Shown: positions 37,388 through 47,058 of the stretch, one piece after another
Numbering within the stretch: position 1 is the first letter of the stretch
How the letters are laid out: every line of letters starts with the position of its first letter
Origin: Vibrio coralliilyticus
GTDB lineage: Bacteria > Pseudomonadota > Gammaproteobacteria > Enterobacterales > Vibrionaceae
NCBI RefSeq assembly: GCF_024449095.1
Contig: NZ_CP024627.1
Location: 744,001-808,000, forward strand
Reading direction: 5' to 3'
DNA: 64,000 nucleotides
Program-made: the position numbers and the translations under genes
Notes under the pieces: model-generated
Database searches by the model: none
Seen by the model: only the letters and a program-made list of their open reading frames with translations
What the model was told of the DNA's origin: nothing

Positions 37388-38779
37388 TTAAGCGATTTGA
37401 GTTTGCTGCTCTTCGATTTGCTCAGCATTGCTGATTGGAGATTCTGCGCCGTGCATCCAACGAACCAGTGTGTTTGAGAACAAGAGCAAAATGACACCAG
37501 ATATGATTGCGGTTACCGCGATGCCACTAAAGATAGCAAATGCGCCAAGTTCGCCAACATGTGAGCCAACATAGCCAGCGACATAGTTAGCAATCGCATT
37601 ACAGCCGAACCACGCGCCCATCATCAGAGAAGCGAGGCGGAGCGGGGCTAACTTAGTCACTAATGACAAACCGATTGGAGACAGGCAAAGCTCACCGAGG
37701 GTATGGAAGAAGAAAGCGCCAACTAGCCATAGCATGGAGGTTTTCACCGTGGTATCACCACCTTGTTCAATTACCGCACCGACCATACATAGGAAACCAA
37801 GTGCGAGGAAGAACATAGCGAGAGCAAATTTGACGGGTGAGTTTGGCTCTCGTTTCCCAAGCTTGACCCAAAGTACTGCAAGTAAAGGAGCAAGTGTAAT
37901 GATGAAGAATGGATTAAGTGATTGGAACCAAGCCGCAGGTACTTCGAAGCCGCCAATCATACGATCTGTATATTGCTGGGTGTAGATGTTCATCAGACCA
38001 CCCGCTTGCTCAAAGCCAGCCCAGAAGACAATAGTGAACAGGCTCATCACCAAAATAACTTTGATGCGGTCAAATTCTTCTTTCGTTAATGGCTCTTTCT
38101 TAGAGGATTTTTTGAGGGCCAAATCTCTCTTGGCTGCAGGCTCGCGGCCAATGTCCCCAAGCCATGACTGAGCGAGGCTCATCTGCATGATCAGGCTGAT
38201 GAGCATACCGATACCCGCGACAACAAAGCCAGACTTCCAGCCAAATTCATTGGTAACAGAGCCCGCGACAACTCCTGCTAGTAGCGCGCCTATGTTGATA
38301 CCCATGTAAAAAATGGTAAACGCTCCATCGCGTCGGTTATCGCCTTCCTGATACAAGTCACCCACCATGGTTGAGATGTTTGGCTTAAATAGGCCATTAC
38401 CCGCTATTAAAAGCGCAAGGCCAAGGTAAAAGGTGTGTACGGTACCTAGCCCCAACATATCTGCTGGCATGGCTAAGGTGAATTGGCCGACGGCCATTAA
38501 AGCGCCACCAATAAGAATAGAGCGGCGTTGTCCGAGGTAGTTATCGGCTAGCCATCCGCCAATAAGGGGAGTGATGTAAACGAGTCCAGTATAGATGCCG
38601 TAGAGATCCAAAGCATCTTTAGTCGACCAGCCTAAACCACCGTCAAGTGTTGCATCGGTAAGGTAAAGAACAAGGATTGCACGCATTGCGTAGTAAGAAA
38701 AGCGTTCCCAAAGTTCGGTACCGAACAAAAGGAACAAGCCACGAGGGTGTCCAAAGAATTGTTGATGTTGGTTTGACAT
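37388..38779 (-). CDS. POT-family proton:oligopeptide symporter
   Basis: 463 residues with 12-14 hydrophobic segments. The signature ExxERFSYY is ELWERFSYYAMRAI near residue 22; the second family pattern is GNGLFKPNISTMVGDLY; the C-terminal half has FEQAGGLMNIYTQQ and LCLSPIGLSLVTKLAP. POT permeases take up di- and tripeptides with H+. The E. coli equivalents are DtpA and DtpB; which of these this matches is not decided. Start ATG 38779. Confidence 0.92.
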   Translation of the reverse strand: MSNQHQQFFGHPRGLFLLFGTELWERFSYYAMRAILVLYLTDATLDGGLGWSTKDALDLYGIYTGLVYITPLIGGWLADNYLGQRRSILIGGALMAVGQFTLAMPADMLGLGTVHTFYLGLALLIAGNGLFKPNISTMVGDLYQEGDNRRDGAFTIFYMGINIGALLAGVVAGSVTNEFGWKSGFVVAGIGMLISLIMQMSLAQSWLGDIGREPAAKRDLALKKSSKKEPLTKEEFDRIKVILVMSLFTIVFWAGFEQAGGLMNIYTQQYTDRMIGGFEVPAAWFQSLNPFFIITLAPLLAVLWVKLGKREPNSPVKFALAMFFLALGFLCMVGAVIEQGGDTTVKTSMLWLVGAFFFHTLGELCLSPIGLSLVTKLAPLRLASLMMGAWFGCNAIANYVAGYVGSHVGELGAFAIFSGIAVTAIISGVILLLFSNTLVRWMHGAESPISNAEQIEEQQTQIA

Positions 38780-39126
38780 AAATATTACTAATGTTTGTTA
38801 TTAAAGAATTTTATTTGCTTTCTACATATACTCCGTAGTAGATCTATCTGCAATGGCTCTATTTATTAGTCATGCTTATGGTTTTGTTGTAACCGTTTGA
38901 AATAAAAGAAATAATGGCTTTTAATTGCTGAAAATAACGTACCATAAACTTAGTTTGCAAAATCGAGATTATGATTTTTACAATATGCTGTCATATCTGA
39001 AAAAAAGAGAAGTGGGCTGCGCTGAGAAAGGGTGGCTAGTAAGTGAGCAAACTGATTGCTTTGCAGTATTTGAAGAAGTTTGTTGTGAAATAAGAAAGAG
39101 GCTCAATGAGCCTCTTTTAAGTTTGG
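38780..39126. other. Intergenic region between POT transporter and asnB
   Basis: 347 bases. The left part should hold the POT promoter; a terminator of asnB sits at 39095-39118. An 87-codon frame on the plus strand runs through the terminator into asnB and is not convincing. Confidence 0.6.
39095..39118 (-). terminator. Terminator of asnB
   Basis: AAAGAGGCTC and GAGCCTCTTT form a 10-bp stem with a two- to four-base loop; T run on the minus strand moderate. Confidence 0.75.
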
Positions 39127-40791
39127 TTAGTATGAGTCGTTGTGAACGCTCTGAACAGCTCGGCCTGATGGGTCAGCCATGTTCTTGAATGACTCGTCCC
39201 ATTCAATCGCCTTAGCTGAAGAACAAGCGACTGATGGGCCGCCAGGGACACATTCTGCCGCCGATGGAAGCGGGAATAGTTCTTCAAAGATTTCACGGTA
39301 TACATAGCCTTCTTTTGTTGTCGGCGTGTTGTATGGGAAGCGGTAGGCAGCCGTTTCCATTTGCTGATCAGAGACTTTTGCTTCAGCCACTTCTTTAAGC
39401 GTATCGATCCAGCTGTATCCGACACCATCAGAGAACTGCTCTTTCTGACGCCATGCGATTGAATCTGGTAGGTAGTGTTCGAAACACTCACGCAGGATGT
39501 GTTTCTCCATCTTACCGTTACCACACATCTTATCTTCTGGGTTTAGGCGCATTGCCACATCGATAAATTCTTTGTCTAGGAAAGGCACTCGACCTTCAAC
39601 GCCCCATGCCGCAAGTGATTTGTTCGCGCGTGCACAGTCGAACATGTTGAGAGCAAGCAGCTTACGAACCGTCTCTTCGTGGAACTCTTTTGCGTTTGGT
39701 GCTTTGTGGAAGTAGAGGTAGCCACCGAAGATTTCATCGGCACCTTCACCAGAAAGCACCATCTTGATACCCATTGCTTTAATTTTACGACCCATAAGGA
39801 ACATAGGTGTCGAAGCACGGATGGTTGTTACGTCATAAGTCTCGATATGGTAGATAACGTCACGAATTGCGTCTAAACCTTCTTGAATCGTATAAGTCAT
39901 CTCATGGTGAACAGTACCGATTTTGTCTGCCACTTCTCGCGCTGCTTTTAAGTCAGGCGCACCCTCTAAGCCGACCGCAAATGAGTGCAGTTGTGGCCAC
40001 CATGCTTCGGACTTCTCATCATCTTCAATACGCATCGCCGCAAAACGTTTTGCTACCGCTGAAGTAATAGAAGAGTCCAAGCCGCCAGAGAGAAGCACAC
40101 CGTAAGGCACGTCTGTCATGAGCTGGCGCTTAACTGCAGCTTCAAGTGCTTCAGTCAACTCTTCTTTGCTGGTGGAGTTGCCTTGGACTGCAGCGTACTC
40201 ATTCCAGTCACGGATGTAGTAGCGTTGAGGCTCTGCATCACCACTTCCATAGTAACAACCAGGAGGGAACTCGCTGACGGTTTTACAGACTGGCACCAAT
40301 GCTTTCATTTCAGATGCGACATAGTAGTTACCGTGTTCATCGTAACCTTGGTAAAGCGGAATGATACCAATGTGATCACGACCGACGAGATAGGTGTCTT
40401 TCTCTTCATCATACAGAACGAATGCGAAAATACCGTTGAGTTCTTCGAGAAGGTCAGCGCCCATATCTTGGTAAAGCGCTAGGATGACTTCACAGTCAGA
40501 GTCGGTTTGAAAATCGTATTTACCTTCATAACGTGCACGGATTTCCTTGTGGTTGTAGATTTCACCGTTTACCGCAAGGATGTGCTTTTTATCAGCGCTA
40601 TACAGAGGTTGTGCTCCACTATTTAATCCAACAATAGCAAGACGCTCATGAGCGAGAATGGCTTTGTCTGAAGAATAGATACCTGACCAGTCAGGGCCAC
40701 GATGACGAAGTTTCTTAGACATTTCTAGCGCTACAGGGCGAAGGGACTGAGCATCACTTTTGATGTCTAGAATACCGAAGATAGAACACAT
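39127..40791 (-). CDS. asnB: Asparagine synthetase B (glutamine-hydrolysing)
   Basis: 554 residues. The glutaminase domain starts MCSIFGILD, with nucleophile Cys2 exposed after Met removal, then RHRGPDWSG and ILAVNGEIYNHKEIR. The synthetase domain has the PP-loop GVLLSGGLDSSITSAVAKR and GAPDLKAAREVADKIGTVHHE, with VLSGEGADEIFGGYLYFH further on. It makes asparagine from aspartate, ATP and glutamine. The promoter lies to the right, near an inverted repeat at 40874-40900. Confidence 0.97.
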   Translation of the reverse strand: MCSIFGILDIKSDAQSLRPVALEMSKKLRHRGPDWSGIYSSDKAILAHERLAIVGLNSGAQPLYSADKKHILAVNGEIYNHKEIRARYEGKYDFQTDSDCEVILALYQDMGADLLEELNGIFAFVLYDEEKDTYLVGRDHIGIIPLYQGYDEHGNYYVASEMKALVPVCKTVSEFPPGCYYGSGDAEPQRYYIRDWNEYAAVQGNSTSKEELTEALEAAVKRQLMTDVPYGVLLSGGLDSSITSAVAKRFAAMRIEDDEKSEAWWPQLHSFAVGLEGAPDLKAAREVADKIGTVHHEMTYTIQEGLDAIRDVIYHIETYDVTTIRASTPMFLMGRKIKAMGIKMVLSGEGADEIFGGYLYFHKAPNAKEFHEETVRKLLALNMFDCARANKSLAAWGVEGRVPFLDKEFIDVAMRLNPEDKMCGNGKMEKHILRECFEHYLPDSIAWRQKEQFSDGVGYSWIDTLKEVAEAKVSDQQMETAAYRFPYNTPTTKEGYVYREIFEELFPLPSAAECVPGGPSVACSSAKAIEWDESFKNMADPSGRAVQSVHNDSY

Positions 40792-40978
40792 ACAACTTCC
40801 TTATAAACCTTATTTAATCTGCTGAGTTCAATTTGCCATTTTGATTAAAAAAATCAACACTCACTGATAAAAAAGTTTAACTAACAAGGTTGTTGTTAAA
40901 TTTTATCTAACATTAGCCTTGATTTGATGAATTGATTCTATGTTTAGTTCGTTTTTTAAACGATTTAAGGTGTTAGTA

Positions 40979-41005
40979 AAGAAAAGGCAGCTATGTCGCT
41001 GCCTT
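40979..41005 (-). terminator. Terminator of the cation/proton antiporter gene
   Basis: AGGCAGC and GCTGCCT around TATGTC; followed by TTTTC on the minus strand, 10 bp past the stop. Confidence 0.75.
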
Positions 41006-41014
41006 GTTCGTACG

Positions 41015-42604
41015 TTATTGTGAGGTGCTGAAGGTCGGTTTCAATTGCTCACAGACGTGCCTAGCGAAGCCACTCCCTGCTTCGCTATATATGTTAAACG
41101 CAGCGTCTACCCCTCCTTCATTCAGGCTTTCAAGCTGATCAGGGTATGCTGCGATAGCTGCGATCTGGCCTTGAAATTTTTTGCTCTGTAGCTGCTCTAG
41201 TGCAGTTTGGTTCCCTTGGTGATGAGGCATGGCGAGTAGAACTAACTTTACGTTGGCCGTATCGAGGATACGTTCCCAGAAGTCAGGGTCAGTGGCATCT
41301 CCGGCGATCACATTTCGTCCTTCAGCTTGATGCTGTACAGCCGCGTCCTCTCTCACTTCAATACCTAAGCAAATCTTTCCATAACGCGAGCGTAACTCAT
41401 CATAGGCACCAGTGCCTATGCGTCCCATACCAAGGATCAGAACTTGAGCATTCCCCGGATTAATGAGCTGATCGCGAGTGTGAAGTTTCTCCGCTGCATG
41501 TTCTTTTAACCAGCGGCCAGAACGACGGTATAACTCGTGGCCTTTACGGTTGAGTGGTGATGCTAGAACAAAGGAGATGGAGACTGCCAATGCTAAAGCA
41601 ACCAATATATCTCCGCTCATCCAGCCCATTTTAAAGGCGAGTCCACCAACGATGAGACCGAATTCACTAAAGTTAAATAGGCTCAGTGTGGTGAGTAATG
41701 AAGTCCGTACACGGAACTTAAAGGTGTTTAGTACGGCAAAATATAGAATCCCTTTCAGTGGCAATAGCAGTAAGAACAAAATAGCTAAGGCAAAACCTGA
41801 CATGGTAGGTTGCGCTGCCAAACCGATATTGAGGAAAAAACAAACGAGAAAAAGTTCTTTTAGATTAAACAGTGATTTAGAAAGTTCTGATGCCTTGCGG
41901 TGCCCAGCAAGGAGCATTCCTAGGATCAAAGCGCCAAGATCTGGCTTCATTCCGACCAGCTCGAATAACCCAGCACCGACGACTAGCGCAAAGAAAATAC
42001 CGAATAGTACCAGCATTTCGCCATGGCCAACCCAGTCGAGCATCTTGTAAAAGGCAGGGCGCAATAATGGTAGAGCAAAGAGTACAATGGCGTACCACTC
42101 AGGCAGTTTGCCCGTTGAAGCGGTTAGAAACACCACAGCAAAGATGTCCTGCATAACTAGAATACCAATCGCCATAGTGCCGTAAGTGGCATTCATCTCC
42201 CCTTTTTCTTGGAGAGATTTCACGGCGAAAACGGTACTAGAGAAAGAGAGTGCGAAACCAAGCAGGAGCAATTGCTCTGCAGACATGCTCGCTAGTGAGC
42301 TGACACCTAAGAATTTGAAGCAGAGTAGGGCAGCACTAAATAAAAGGGTAGATAGCAGATTGTGTATGGTGGCCCCCGCCCAGATTTCTTTGGATAGTAG
42401 TGTTTTGATATCCAGTTTTAAACCGATTGTGAACAGCAAGAGGGTCACTCCAAGATCGGCCAGCGTGACTATGGTGCCATTCGTTTCAAAACCAAAAGCG
42501 TGCAAAGCAAAACCAGCCAGTAAGAAACCGACCAAAGGGGGCAAGTTGCACTTGAGGGTAATGAACCCAGCCAGAAAGGCGGAAGAGATTAAAATGAGTT
42601 CCAT
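41015..42604 (-). CDS. Monovalent cation:proton antiporter-2 family protein with TrkA-N domain
   Basis: 529 residues. About 11-12 membrane segments of the Na+/H+ exchanger (CPA2) type, including TLLLFTIGLKLDIKTLLSKE, a conserved acidic sequence in GMKPDLGALILGMLLAGH and LKELFLVCFFLNIG. The cytoplasmic C-terminal part (from about residue 390) is a Rossmann-type TrkA-N domain beginning AQVLILGMGRIGTGAYDELRS, which binds nucleotide. This is the KefB/YbaL-like architecture; the ion and regulator are unknown. Its start lies close to the nagC terminator, so it is a separate unit. Confidence 0.9.
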   Translation of the reverse strand: MELILISSAFLAGFITLKCNLPPLVGFLLAGFALHAFGFETNGTIVTLADLGVTLLLFTIGLKLDIKTLLSKEIWAGATIHNLLSTLLFSAALLCFKFLGVSSLASMSAEQLLLLGFALSFSSTVFAVKSLQEKGEMNATYGTMAIGILVMQDIFAVVFLTASTGKLPEWYAIVLFALPLLRPAFYKMLDWVGHGEMLVLFGIFFALVVGAGLFELVGMKPDLGALILGMLLAGHRKASELSKSLFNLKELFLVCFFLNIGLAAQPTMSGFALAILFLLLLPLKGILYFAVLNTFKFRVRTSLLTTLSLFNFSEFGLIVGGLAFKMGWMSGDILVALALAVSISFVLASPLNRKGHELYRRSGRWLKEHAAEKLHTRDQLINPGNAQVLILGMGRIGTGAYDELRSRYGKICLGIEVREDAAVQHQAEGRNVIAGDATDPDFWERILDTANVKLVLLAMPHHQGNQTALEQLQSKKFQGQIAAIAAYPDQLESLNEGGVDAAFNIYSEAGSGFARHVCEQLKPTFSTSQ

Positions 42605-42625
42605 ATGAATCTGATTCTTGTCCTA

Positions 42626-42656
42626 ATAAAAACGGGTTACATAATTGTAACCCGTT
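42626..42656 (-). terminator. Terminator of nagA-nagC
   Basis: AACGGGTTAC and GTAACCCGTT form a perfect 10-bp stem around ATAATT; on the minus strand TTTTTATT follows. Confidence 0.88.
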
Positions 42657-42684
42657 ATTCTAACTCAACTGATTGCTTACTAGA

Positions 42685-43899
42685 TCAATCTTCGAGCAAT
42701 TTTTGTAACAAAACGCCGTTTAGCATCGCACGTTTTATCATTGCAAATGCCCCAATCGTTGGCTGGCTATCGATCTCAGAGGCGACAATCGGCAGTCCAC
42801 TGTGGAAAGTAGTGAGAGACTGGTTTTCCACATTGCGGCGAATTGCAGGGAAAATAATCTCTTCGCAACGGGTAATATCCCCGGCGATAACGATTTTTTG
42901 TGGGTTAAACAAGTTAATAGTAATTGCAATGGCTTTACCTAACTGGTTACCTACTCGAACCAAACTTTGTTTGGCCAGTTCATCACCCATGTTTGCGTGA
43001 TCACACACTTCTTTAATCGTAATGGTTTCCAGTTCTGTCAGGCTGGATTCATAACCTTGTTTGATTAATTTTTTTACTCGCTCAACGATCGCAGGGTTAG
43101 CTGCTACCGTTTCGAGGCAACCAAAGTTACCGCACTGGCATTGTTCCCCTAGGGGATCGATCTGAATATGACCAATTTCACCGACGTTGCGATTGAAACC
43201 CAAGAAAACTTGGCCGTTGACGATAATACCTGCCCCTGTACCACGATGAACACTGACTAAAATCGAATCTTGGCAATCTTTGCTGGCACCAAAGTAATGC
43301 TCAGCCAGCGCCATACCTCGCACATCGTTACCGACGAAACATTGAACATGGAAGGTGTTTTCGATCAGCTCTGCGAGGGCAAGGTTATCGATACTGATGT
43401 TAGGCATATACTCGACAACGCCAGTTTCAGGGTTCACCAGACCGGGTAGAGAAACACCAATGGCGATCAACTGGTTGATGACCGAGTGGTTAGATTGAAT
43501 AAAGTTTTTTAGGTGAGAGGTGAGACCGTCAACTAAATCTTCTTGAGTGGTATAGAAGAATTCCTGATATCCAGAAACCAATTCTTTACCACCAAGATTG
43601 TAGAGGCTGAATTGAATGTAATCTCTGCCCAAACGTACGGCTACTGAATGGAAAGGCTCGACTTCGGTGGTCAGTGAAATCGCACGACGACCTCCCGTTG
43701 AGGCTTGCTGTGCGACTTCTTTGATAAGACCACGTTCGAGTAATTGGCGGGTGATCTTTGTAACGCTTGCTGGCGCGAGTTGACTAACGTCCGCGACTTG
43801 GATTCGAGATATCGGCCCTTGTTGATCGATCAGTCGATAAACTGCTGCGCTATTTAGCTGTTTTACTAAGTCTACGTTACCTATTTGTCCGCCATTCAT
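42685..43899 (-). CDS. nagC: N-acetylglucosamine repressor NagC (ROK family)
   Basis: 404 residues. N-terminal winged helix-turn-helix (about residues 10-75, with GPISRIQVADVSQLAPASVTKITRQ), then the ROK sugar-binding domain with DSILVSVHRGTGAGIIVNGQ and the zinc motif GEQCQCGNFGCLETVAAN. In E. coli NagC responds to GlcNAc-6-phosphate and represses nag genes. It lies 2 bp after nagA in the same operon (gap 43900-43901). Two NagC-like palindromes and a CRP site before nagE, and another before the chitobiase, fit this regulator. Confidence 0.95.
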   Translation of the reverse strand: MNGGQIGNVDLVKQLNSAAVYRLIDQQGPISRIQVADVSQLAPASVTKITRQLLERGLIKEVAQQASTGGRRAISLTTEVEPFHSVAVRLGRDYIQFSLYNLGGKELVSGYQEFFYTTQEDLVDGLTSHLKNFIQSNHSVINQLIAIGVSLPGLVNPETGVVEYMPNISIDNLALAELIENTFHVQCFVGNDVRGMALAEHYFGASKDCQDSILVSVHRGTGAGIIVNGQVFLGFNRNVGEIGHIQIDPLGEQCQCGNFGCLETVAANPAIVERVKKLIKQGYESSLTELETITIKEVCDHANMGDELAKQSLVRVGNQLGKAIAITINLFNPQKIVIAGDITRCEEIIFPAIRRNVENQSLTTFHSGLPIVASEIDSQPTIGAFAMIKRAMLNGVLLQKLLED

Positions 43900-43901
43900 T
43901 C

Positions 43902-45038
43902 TTAACTTTGCTCGTATTGTCCATTAACAACCGTCGCTTGAACTTTGAAGTCACGATCGAAGACTGTCAGATTTGCAACCATGCCTTGTTTGATACGGCC
44001 TAGTTGCTCATCAACCCCTATTGCTTTCGCTGGGTATAGGGTTGCCATGCGAAGTGCTTCGTCCAGCGCGATACCGACGTGCTCAACGGTATTTTGTACA
44101 GCTTCTATCATTGTCAGTGCTGAACCGCCTAGTGTGCCATTTTCATCAACACACTTACCATCTCGGTAATATACTTTCTTACCAACAAAAATAAAGTAAT
44201 CCATGTCAGCGCCTGCAGGAGCTGTGGCATCTGTCACTAATACTAATTTTTCGCCTTTGATTTTGTGAGCGATGCGAATGTTTGCATAATCGACATGGAA
44301 CCCATCGGCGATGACGCCCGCGTAAACGTCTGAGGTATCGTAGATTGCTCCAACTACCCCAGGCTCACGCCCCACCATAGGCGTCATTGCATTAAATAGA
44401 TGAGTAGCGAACGTGATACCAGCGTCAAAGCTCTGACGAGCTTCAGAATACGTCGCATTGGTATGACCGATTGATACGACAATCCCCGCAGCTCTTAGGC
44501 GTTTGATGTGTGCAGGGTCATTATGTTCTGGTGCGAGTGTCACTTTTGCAATGACATCTGCGTTTTCACACATGAAATCGATCATGTTGTCTTCTGATGG
44601 TCGGATATGATCAACGCTATGAATGCCTTTTTTCATCACATTTAAATACGGCCCCTCAAGGTGCAGGCCTAGTGATTGGTTTTGGTATTGAGCATGGTAA
44701 TCACGTGCAGCTGATACTGCTTGACGCATATCTTCATCAGAAGAAGTGATAAGAGTAGGAAGGAAGCTAGTACAGCCAGACTTAAGATTTGCTTCATGCA
44801 TGATTTGCATGGTTTCAGCAGTGATCTCGTCATTCAACATGACACCACCACAACCATTTAGCTGCAGATCGATAAATCCGGGACTAAGATTTGCTCCGTT
44901 TAAGTCCTGAACTTCAATATCATGAGGAAGGTCAGCTACCGGGCATAGCGAATCTATCAGTTGGTCTTTAATGACGACTGCGTGGTCGACAAGAACGTCG
45001 TTGCCGGTGAAGATCTTACAGTTAGTTAGCGCATACAT
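43902..45038 (-). CDS. nagA: N-acetylglucosamine-6-phosphate deacetylase
   Basis: 378 residues. Removes acetate from GlcNAc-6-P. Amidohydrolase features: [20 protein letters not shown], in which the first metal His-x-His is replaced by Gln-x-Asn as in the one-metal NagA enzymes; [10 protein letters not shown] with the metal Glu; [13 protein letters not shown] with a metal His; and [11 protein letters not shown] with the catalytic Asp. First gene of nagA-nagC. Divergent from nagE over 481 bp. There is no nagB in the window, so the deaminase is encoded elsewhere. Confidence 0.96.
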   Translation of the reverse strand: MYALTNCKIFTGNDVLVDHAVVIKDQLIDSLCPVADLPHDIEVQDLNGANLSPGFIDLQLNGCGGVMLNDEITAETMQIMHEANLKSGCTSFLPTLITSSDEDMRQAVSAARDYHAQYQNQSLGLHLEGPYLNVMKKGIHSVDHIRPSEDNMIDFMCENADVIAKVTLAPEHNDPAHIKRLRAAGIVVSIGHTNATYSEARQSFDAGITFATHLFNAMTPMVGREPGVVGAIYDTSDVYAGVIADGFHVDYANIRIAHKIKGEKLVLVTDATAPAGADMDYFIFVGKKVYYRDGKCVDENGTLGGSALTMIEAVQNTVEHVGIALDEALRMATLYPAKAIGVDEQLGRIKQGMVANLTVFDRDFKVQATVVNGQYEQS

Positions 45039-45315
45039 GGTTAGCTAATCCTTATAAGTTTGATTTTTAATACTTCTATCCGCCTAACTGAAACATTCAT
45101 TACGTATCTTTATACTTTATTCGTGAGCTTCAATTAGGTCGCAAAATATCTTGAGCAAGCAAGAGATATTCTATCTGAAATTACATTCTGTCTCATTTAA
45201 AAGCTTGCTGAATATGAAGAAGCTTACTGGGTAATACCAGATAGACTTCTTGAACTACGAGCATTGTCATGATGATAATAAGTTCAGAATACCGTGAATA
45301 TTAGGTGTGCGTTGC

Positions 45316-45337
45316 TATTTTTTTGTATTGTAAAATA
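45316..45337. promoter_or_regulatory. NagC-like operator, distal to nagE
   Basis: TATTTTTTTGTATTGTAAAA followed by TA: 22-bp inverted repeat with TATTTT and AAAATA arms, as in E. coli NagC sites. Its centre is 96 bp from the proximal site. Confidence 0.45.
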
Positions 45338-45383
45338 AGTTTTATGATCTCGCTAGCAAAATCCTCGAATTAGGCCATTTTCT

Positions 45384-45399
45384 GGTGATTATGATCACA
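45384..45399. promoter_or_regulatory. CRP site of nagE/nagA
   Basis: GGTGATTATGATCACA has the CRP core GTGA-N6-TCAC exactly. It lies between the two NagC-like sites, the layout known from E. coli nagE-nagB. Confidence 0.75.
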
Positions 45400-45411
45400 A
45401 TTGATAAGGTT

Positions 45412-45433
45412 TTAATTTGCGGGGCAAAATTAA
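45412..45433. promoter_or_regulatory. NagC-like operator, proximal to nagE
   Basis: TTAATTTGCGGGGCAAAATT followed by AA: near-perfect palindrome with arms TTAATTTGC and GCAAAATTAA. It is about 87 bp before the nagE start. Confidence 0.5.
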
Positions 45434-45519
45434 TGGCATACACTGAGCAGGACTAAATTGAGCGAATAAAAAAAGTCGCTCAGCCAAAAATACAAAAATC
45501 CTATAGGGGGAACTATACG

Positions 45520-47058
45520 GTGAATATTCTCGGATACTTTCAGAAGGTAGGTAAGGCGCTTATGGTGCCTGTAGCTACTCTTCCTGCTGCAGCAATACTC
45601 ATGGGTATTGGTTACTGGATAGACCCAGCAGGTTGGGGTGGTAACAGTGCAGTTGCCGCTTTCCTAGTCCAAGCTGGTGCAGCAATCATTGATAACATGT
45701 CTGTATTGTTTGCAATTGGTGTTGCTTACGGTATGTCAAAAGACAAAGATGGCGCAGCAGCTCTCGCAGGCTTCGTTGCTTACACAGTCATTACCACTTT
45801 ACTTAGCCCTGGTACGGTGGAGCAAATTGGCCTAGTAGCTCTTGATGACCCAGAAACTAAATTGGCTTTTGCTAAAGTTGGTAACCAGTTTATTGGTATT
45901 CTTTCTGGTATTGTTGCTGCTGAGCTCTACAACCGTTATTACCAAGTTGAGCTACCAAAAGCATTGGCGTTCTTCTCAGGCAAGCGCCTAGTACCAATCC
46001 TAACTTCTTTCGCCGGTATCATCCTCTCTTTTGTGCTTATGTACGTGTGGCCAGTCATCTTTACGGGTCTAGTCTCTTTCGGTGAAGGCATCACTAACCT
46101 AGGTGAGGTTGGTTCTGGTTTGTACGGCTTCTTCAACCGTCTACTTATCCCTGTAGGTCTGCACCATGCGCTAAACTCTGTATTTTGGTTTGACATGGCT
46201 GGCATTAATGACTTGGGTAACTTCTGGGCGGCAGGTAACGTTGTCGAGCAAGGTGGTCAACTTGTTAAATTAAACTCTGATGGTGAAGTGATTGGTGTTA
46301 TTGGTGAGCTAGGTCGCTACATGGGAGGTTACTTTCCTGTAATGATGTTTGGTCTGCCAGGTGCTGCACTTGCTATCTACCACACTGCTAAACCTGAGAA
46401 TAAAGCCAAAGTTGCTTCTATTATGATTGCTGCTGGTTTTGCATCGTTCTTTACTGGTGTTACTGAGCCTCTTGAGTTTTCATTCATGTTCCTAGCGCCT
46501 GTGTTATATGTTATACACGCGGCTCTAACAGGGATTTCTCTATACATTGCTGACCTAATGAACTGGACTGCTGGCTTTGGCTTCTCTGCAGGCTTAGTTG
46601 ATATGATTCTATCTTCAGCGAAACCTGAGTCAAACCAATGGTATATGCTAATCCTTCAAGGTTTTGTGTTCTTCGCTCTGTACTACACAATCTTCCGTAC
46701 TGTTATCGTGAAGTTTGGTCTGAAGACCCCGGGTCGCGAAGACGACGAAAGCGCTGAAACGTCTGGTGTGACAGGCTCTGAAAATTCTTCTGAGCTAGCG
46801 AAACAATACCTTAAAGCTCTTGGCGGTCACAGCAACATCGATAATATCGATGCTTGTATCACTCGCCTACGTCTCACTATCAAAGACACTAGCTTAATCA
46901 GTGAGAAGACACTGAAAGACTTGGGAGCGATGGGAGTTGTGAAGCTTGGTTCTAACAATGTCCAAGTTATTCTAGGACCCTTAGCTGAAATCGTTGCGGG
47001 TGAAATGAAAAACATCCCAGCGGATGCTGATTTATCAGATGTGCAATTACCAGCTTAG
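45520..47058 (+). CDS. nagE: PTS N-acetylglucosamine transporter subunit IIBC
   Basis: 512 residues from GTG 45520, with ATAGGGGGA eight bases upstream. The IIC membrane domain starts NILGYFQKVGKALMVPVATLPAAAILMGIGYW and includes PVGLHHALNSVFWF and FTGVTEPLEFSFMF; the IIB domain at the C-terminus has the phosphorylated cysteine Cys446 in NIDACITRLRLTI. The IIA domain of E. coli NagE is absent; a separate IIA (such as Crr) must supply phosphate. It takes up GlcNAc as GlcNAc-6-P, the substrate of NagA. Control by NagC and CRP is indicated upstream. Confidence 0.95.
   Translation: MNILGYFQKVGKALMVPVATLPAAAILMGIGYWIDPAGWGGNSAVAAFLVQAGAAIIDNMSVLFAIGVAYGMSKDKDGAAALAGFVAYTVITTLLSPGTVEQIGLVALDDPETKLAFAKVGNQFIGILSGIVAAELYNRYYQVELPKALAFFSGKRLVPILTSFAGIILSFVLMYVWPVIFTGLVSFGEGITNLGEVGSGLYGFFNRLLIPVGLHHALNSVFWFDMAGINDLGNFWAAGNVVEQGGQLVKLNSDGEVIGVIGELGRYMGGYFPVMMFGLPGAALAIYHTAKPENKAKVASIMIAAGFASFFTGVTEPLEFSFMFLAPVLYVIHAALTGISLYIADLMNWTAGFGFSAGLVDMILSSAKPESNQWYMLILQGFVFFALYYTIFRTVIVKFGLKTPGREDDESAETSGVTGSENSSELAKQYLKALGGHSNIDNIDACITRLRLTIKDTSLISEKTLKDLGAMGVVKLGSNNVQVILGPLAEIVAGEMKNIPADADLSDVQLPA

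Larger units (their letters stand above)
45039..45519. other. Divergent control region nagA/nagE
   Basis: 481 bases without a gene. It holds two NagC-like palindromes (45316-45337 and 45412-45433), a perfect CRP core at 45384-45399, and an imperfect inverted repeat AATATCTTG...CAAGAGATATT at about 45144-45170. Confidence 0.75.

Noticed and set aside
38925..39188. 87-codon plus-strand frame between POT transporter and asnB
   Set aside because: It passes through the asnB terminator and into asnB, without ribosome site or recognisable product.
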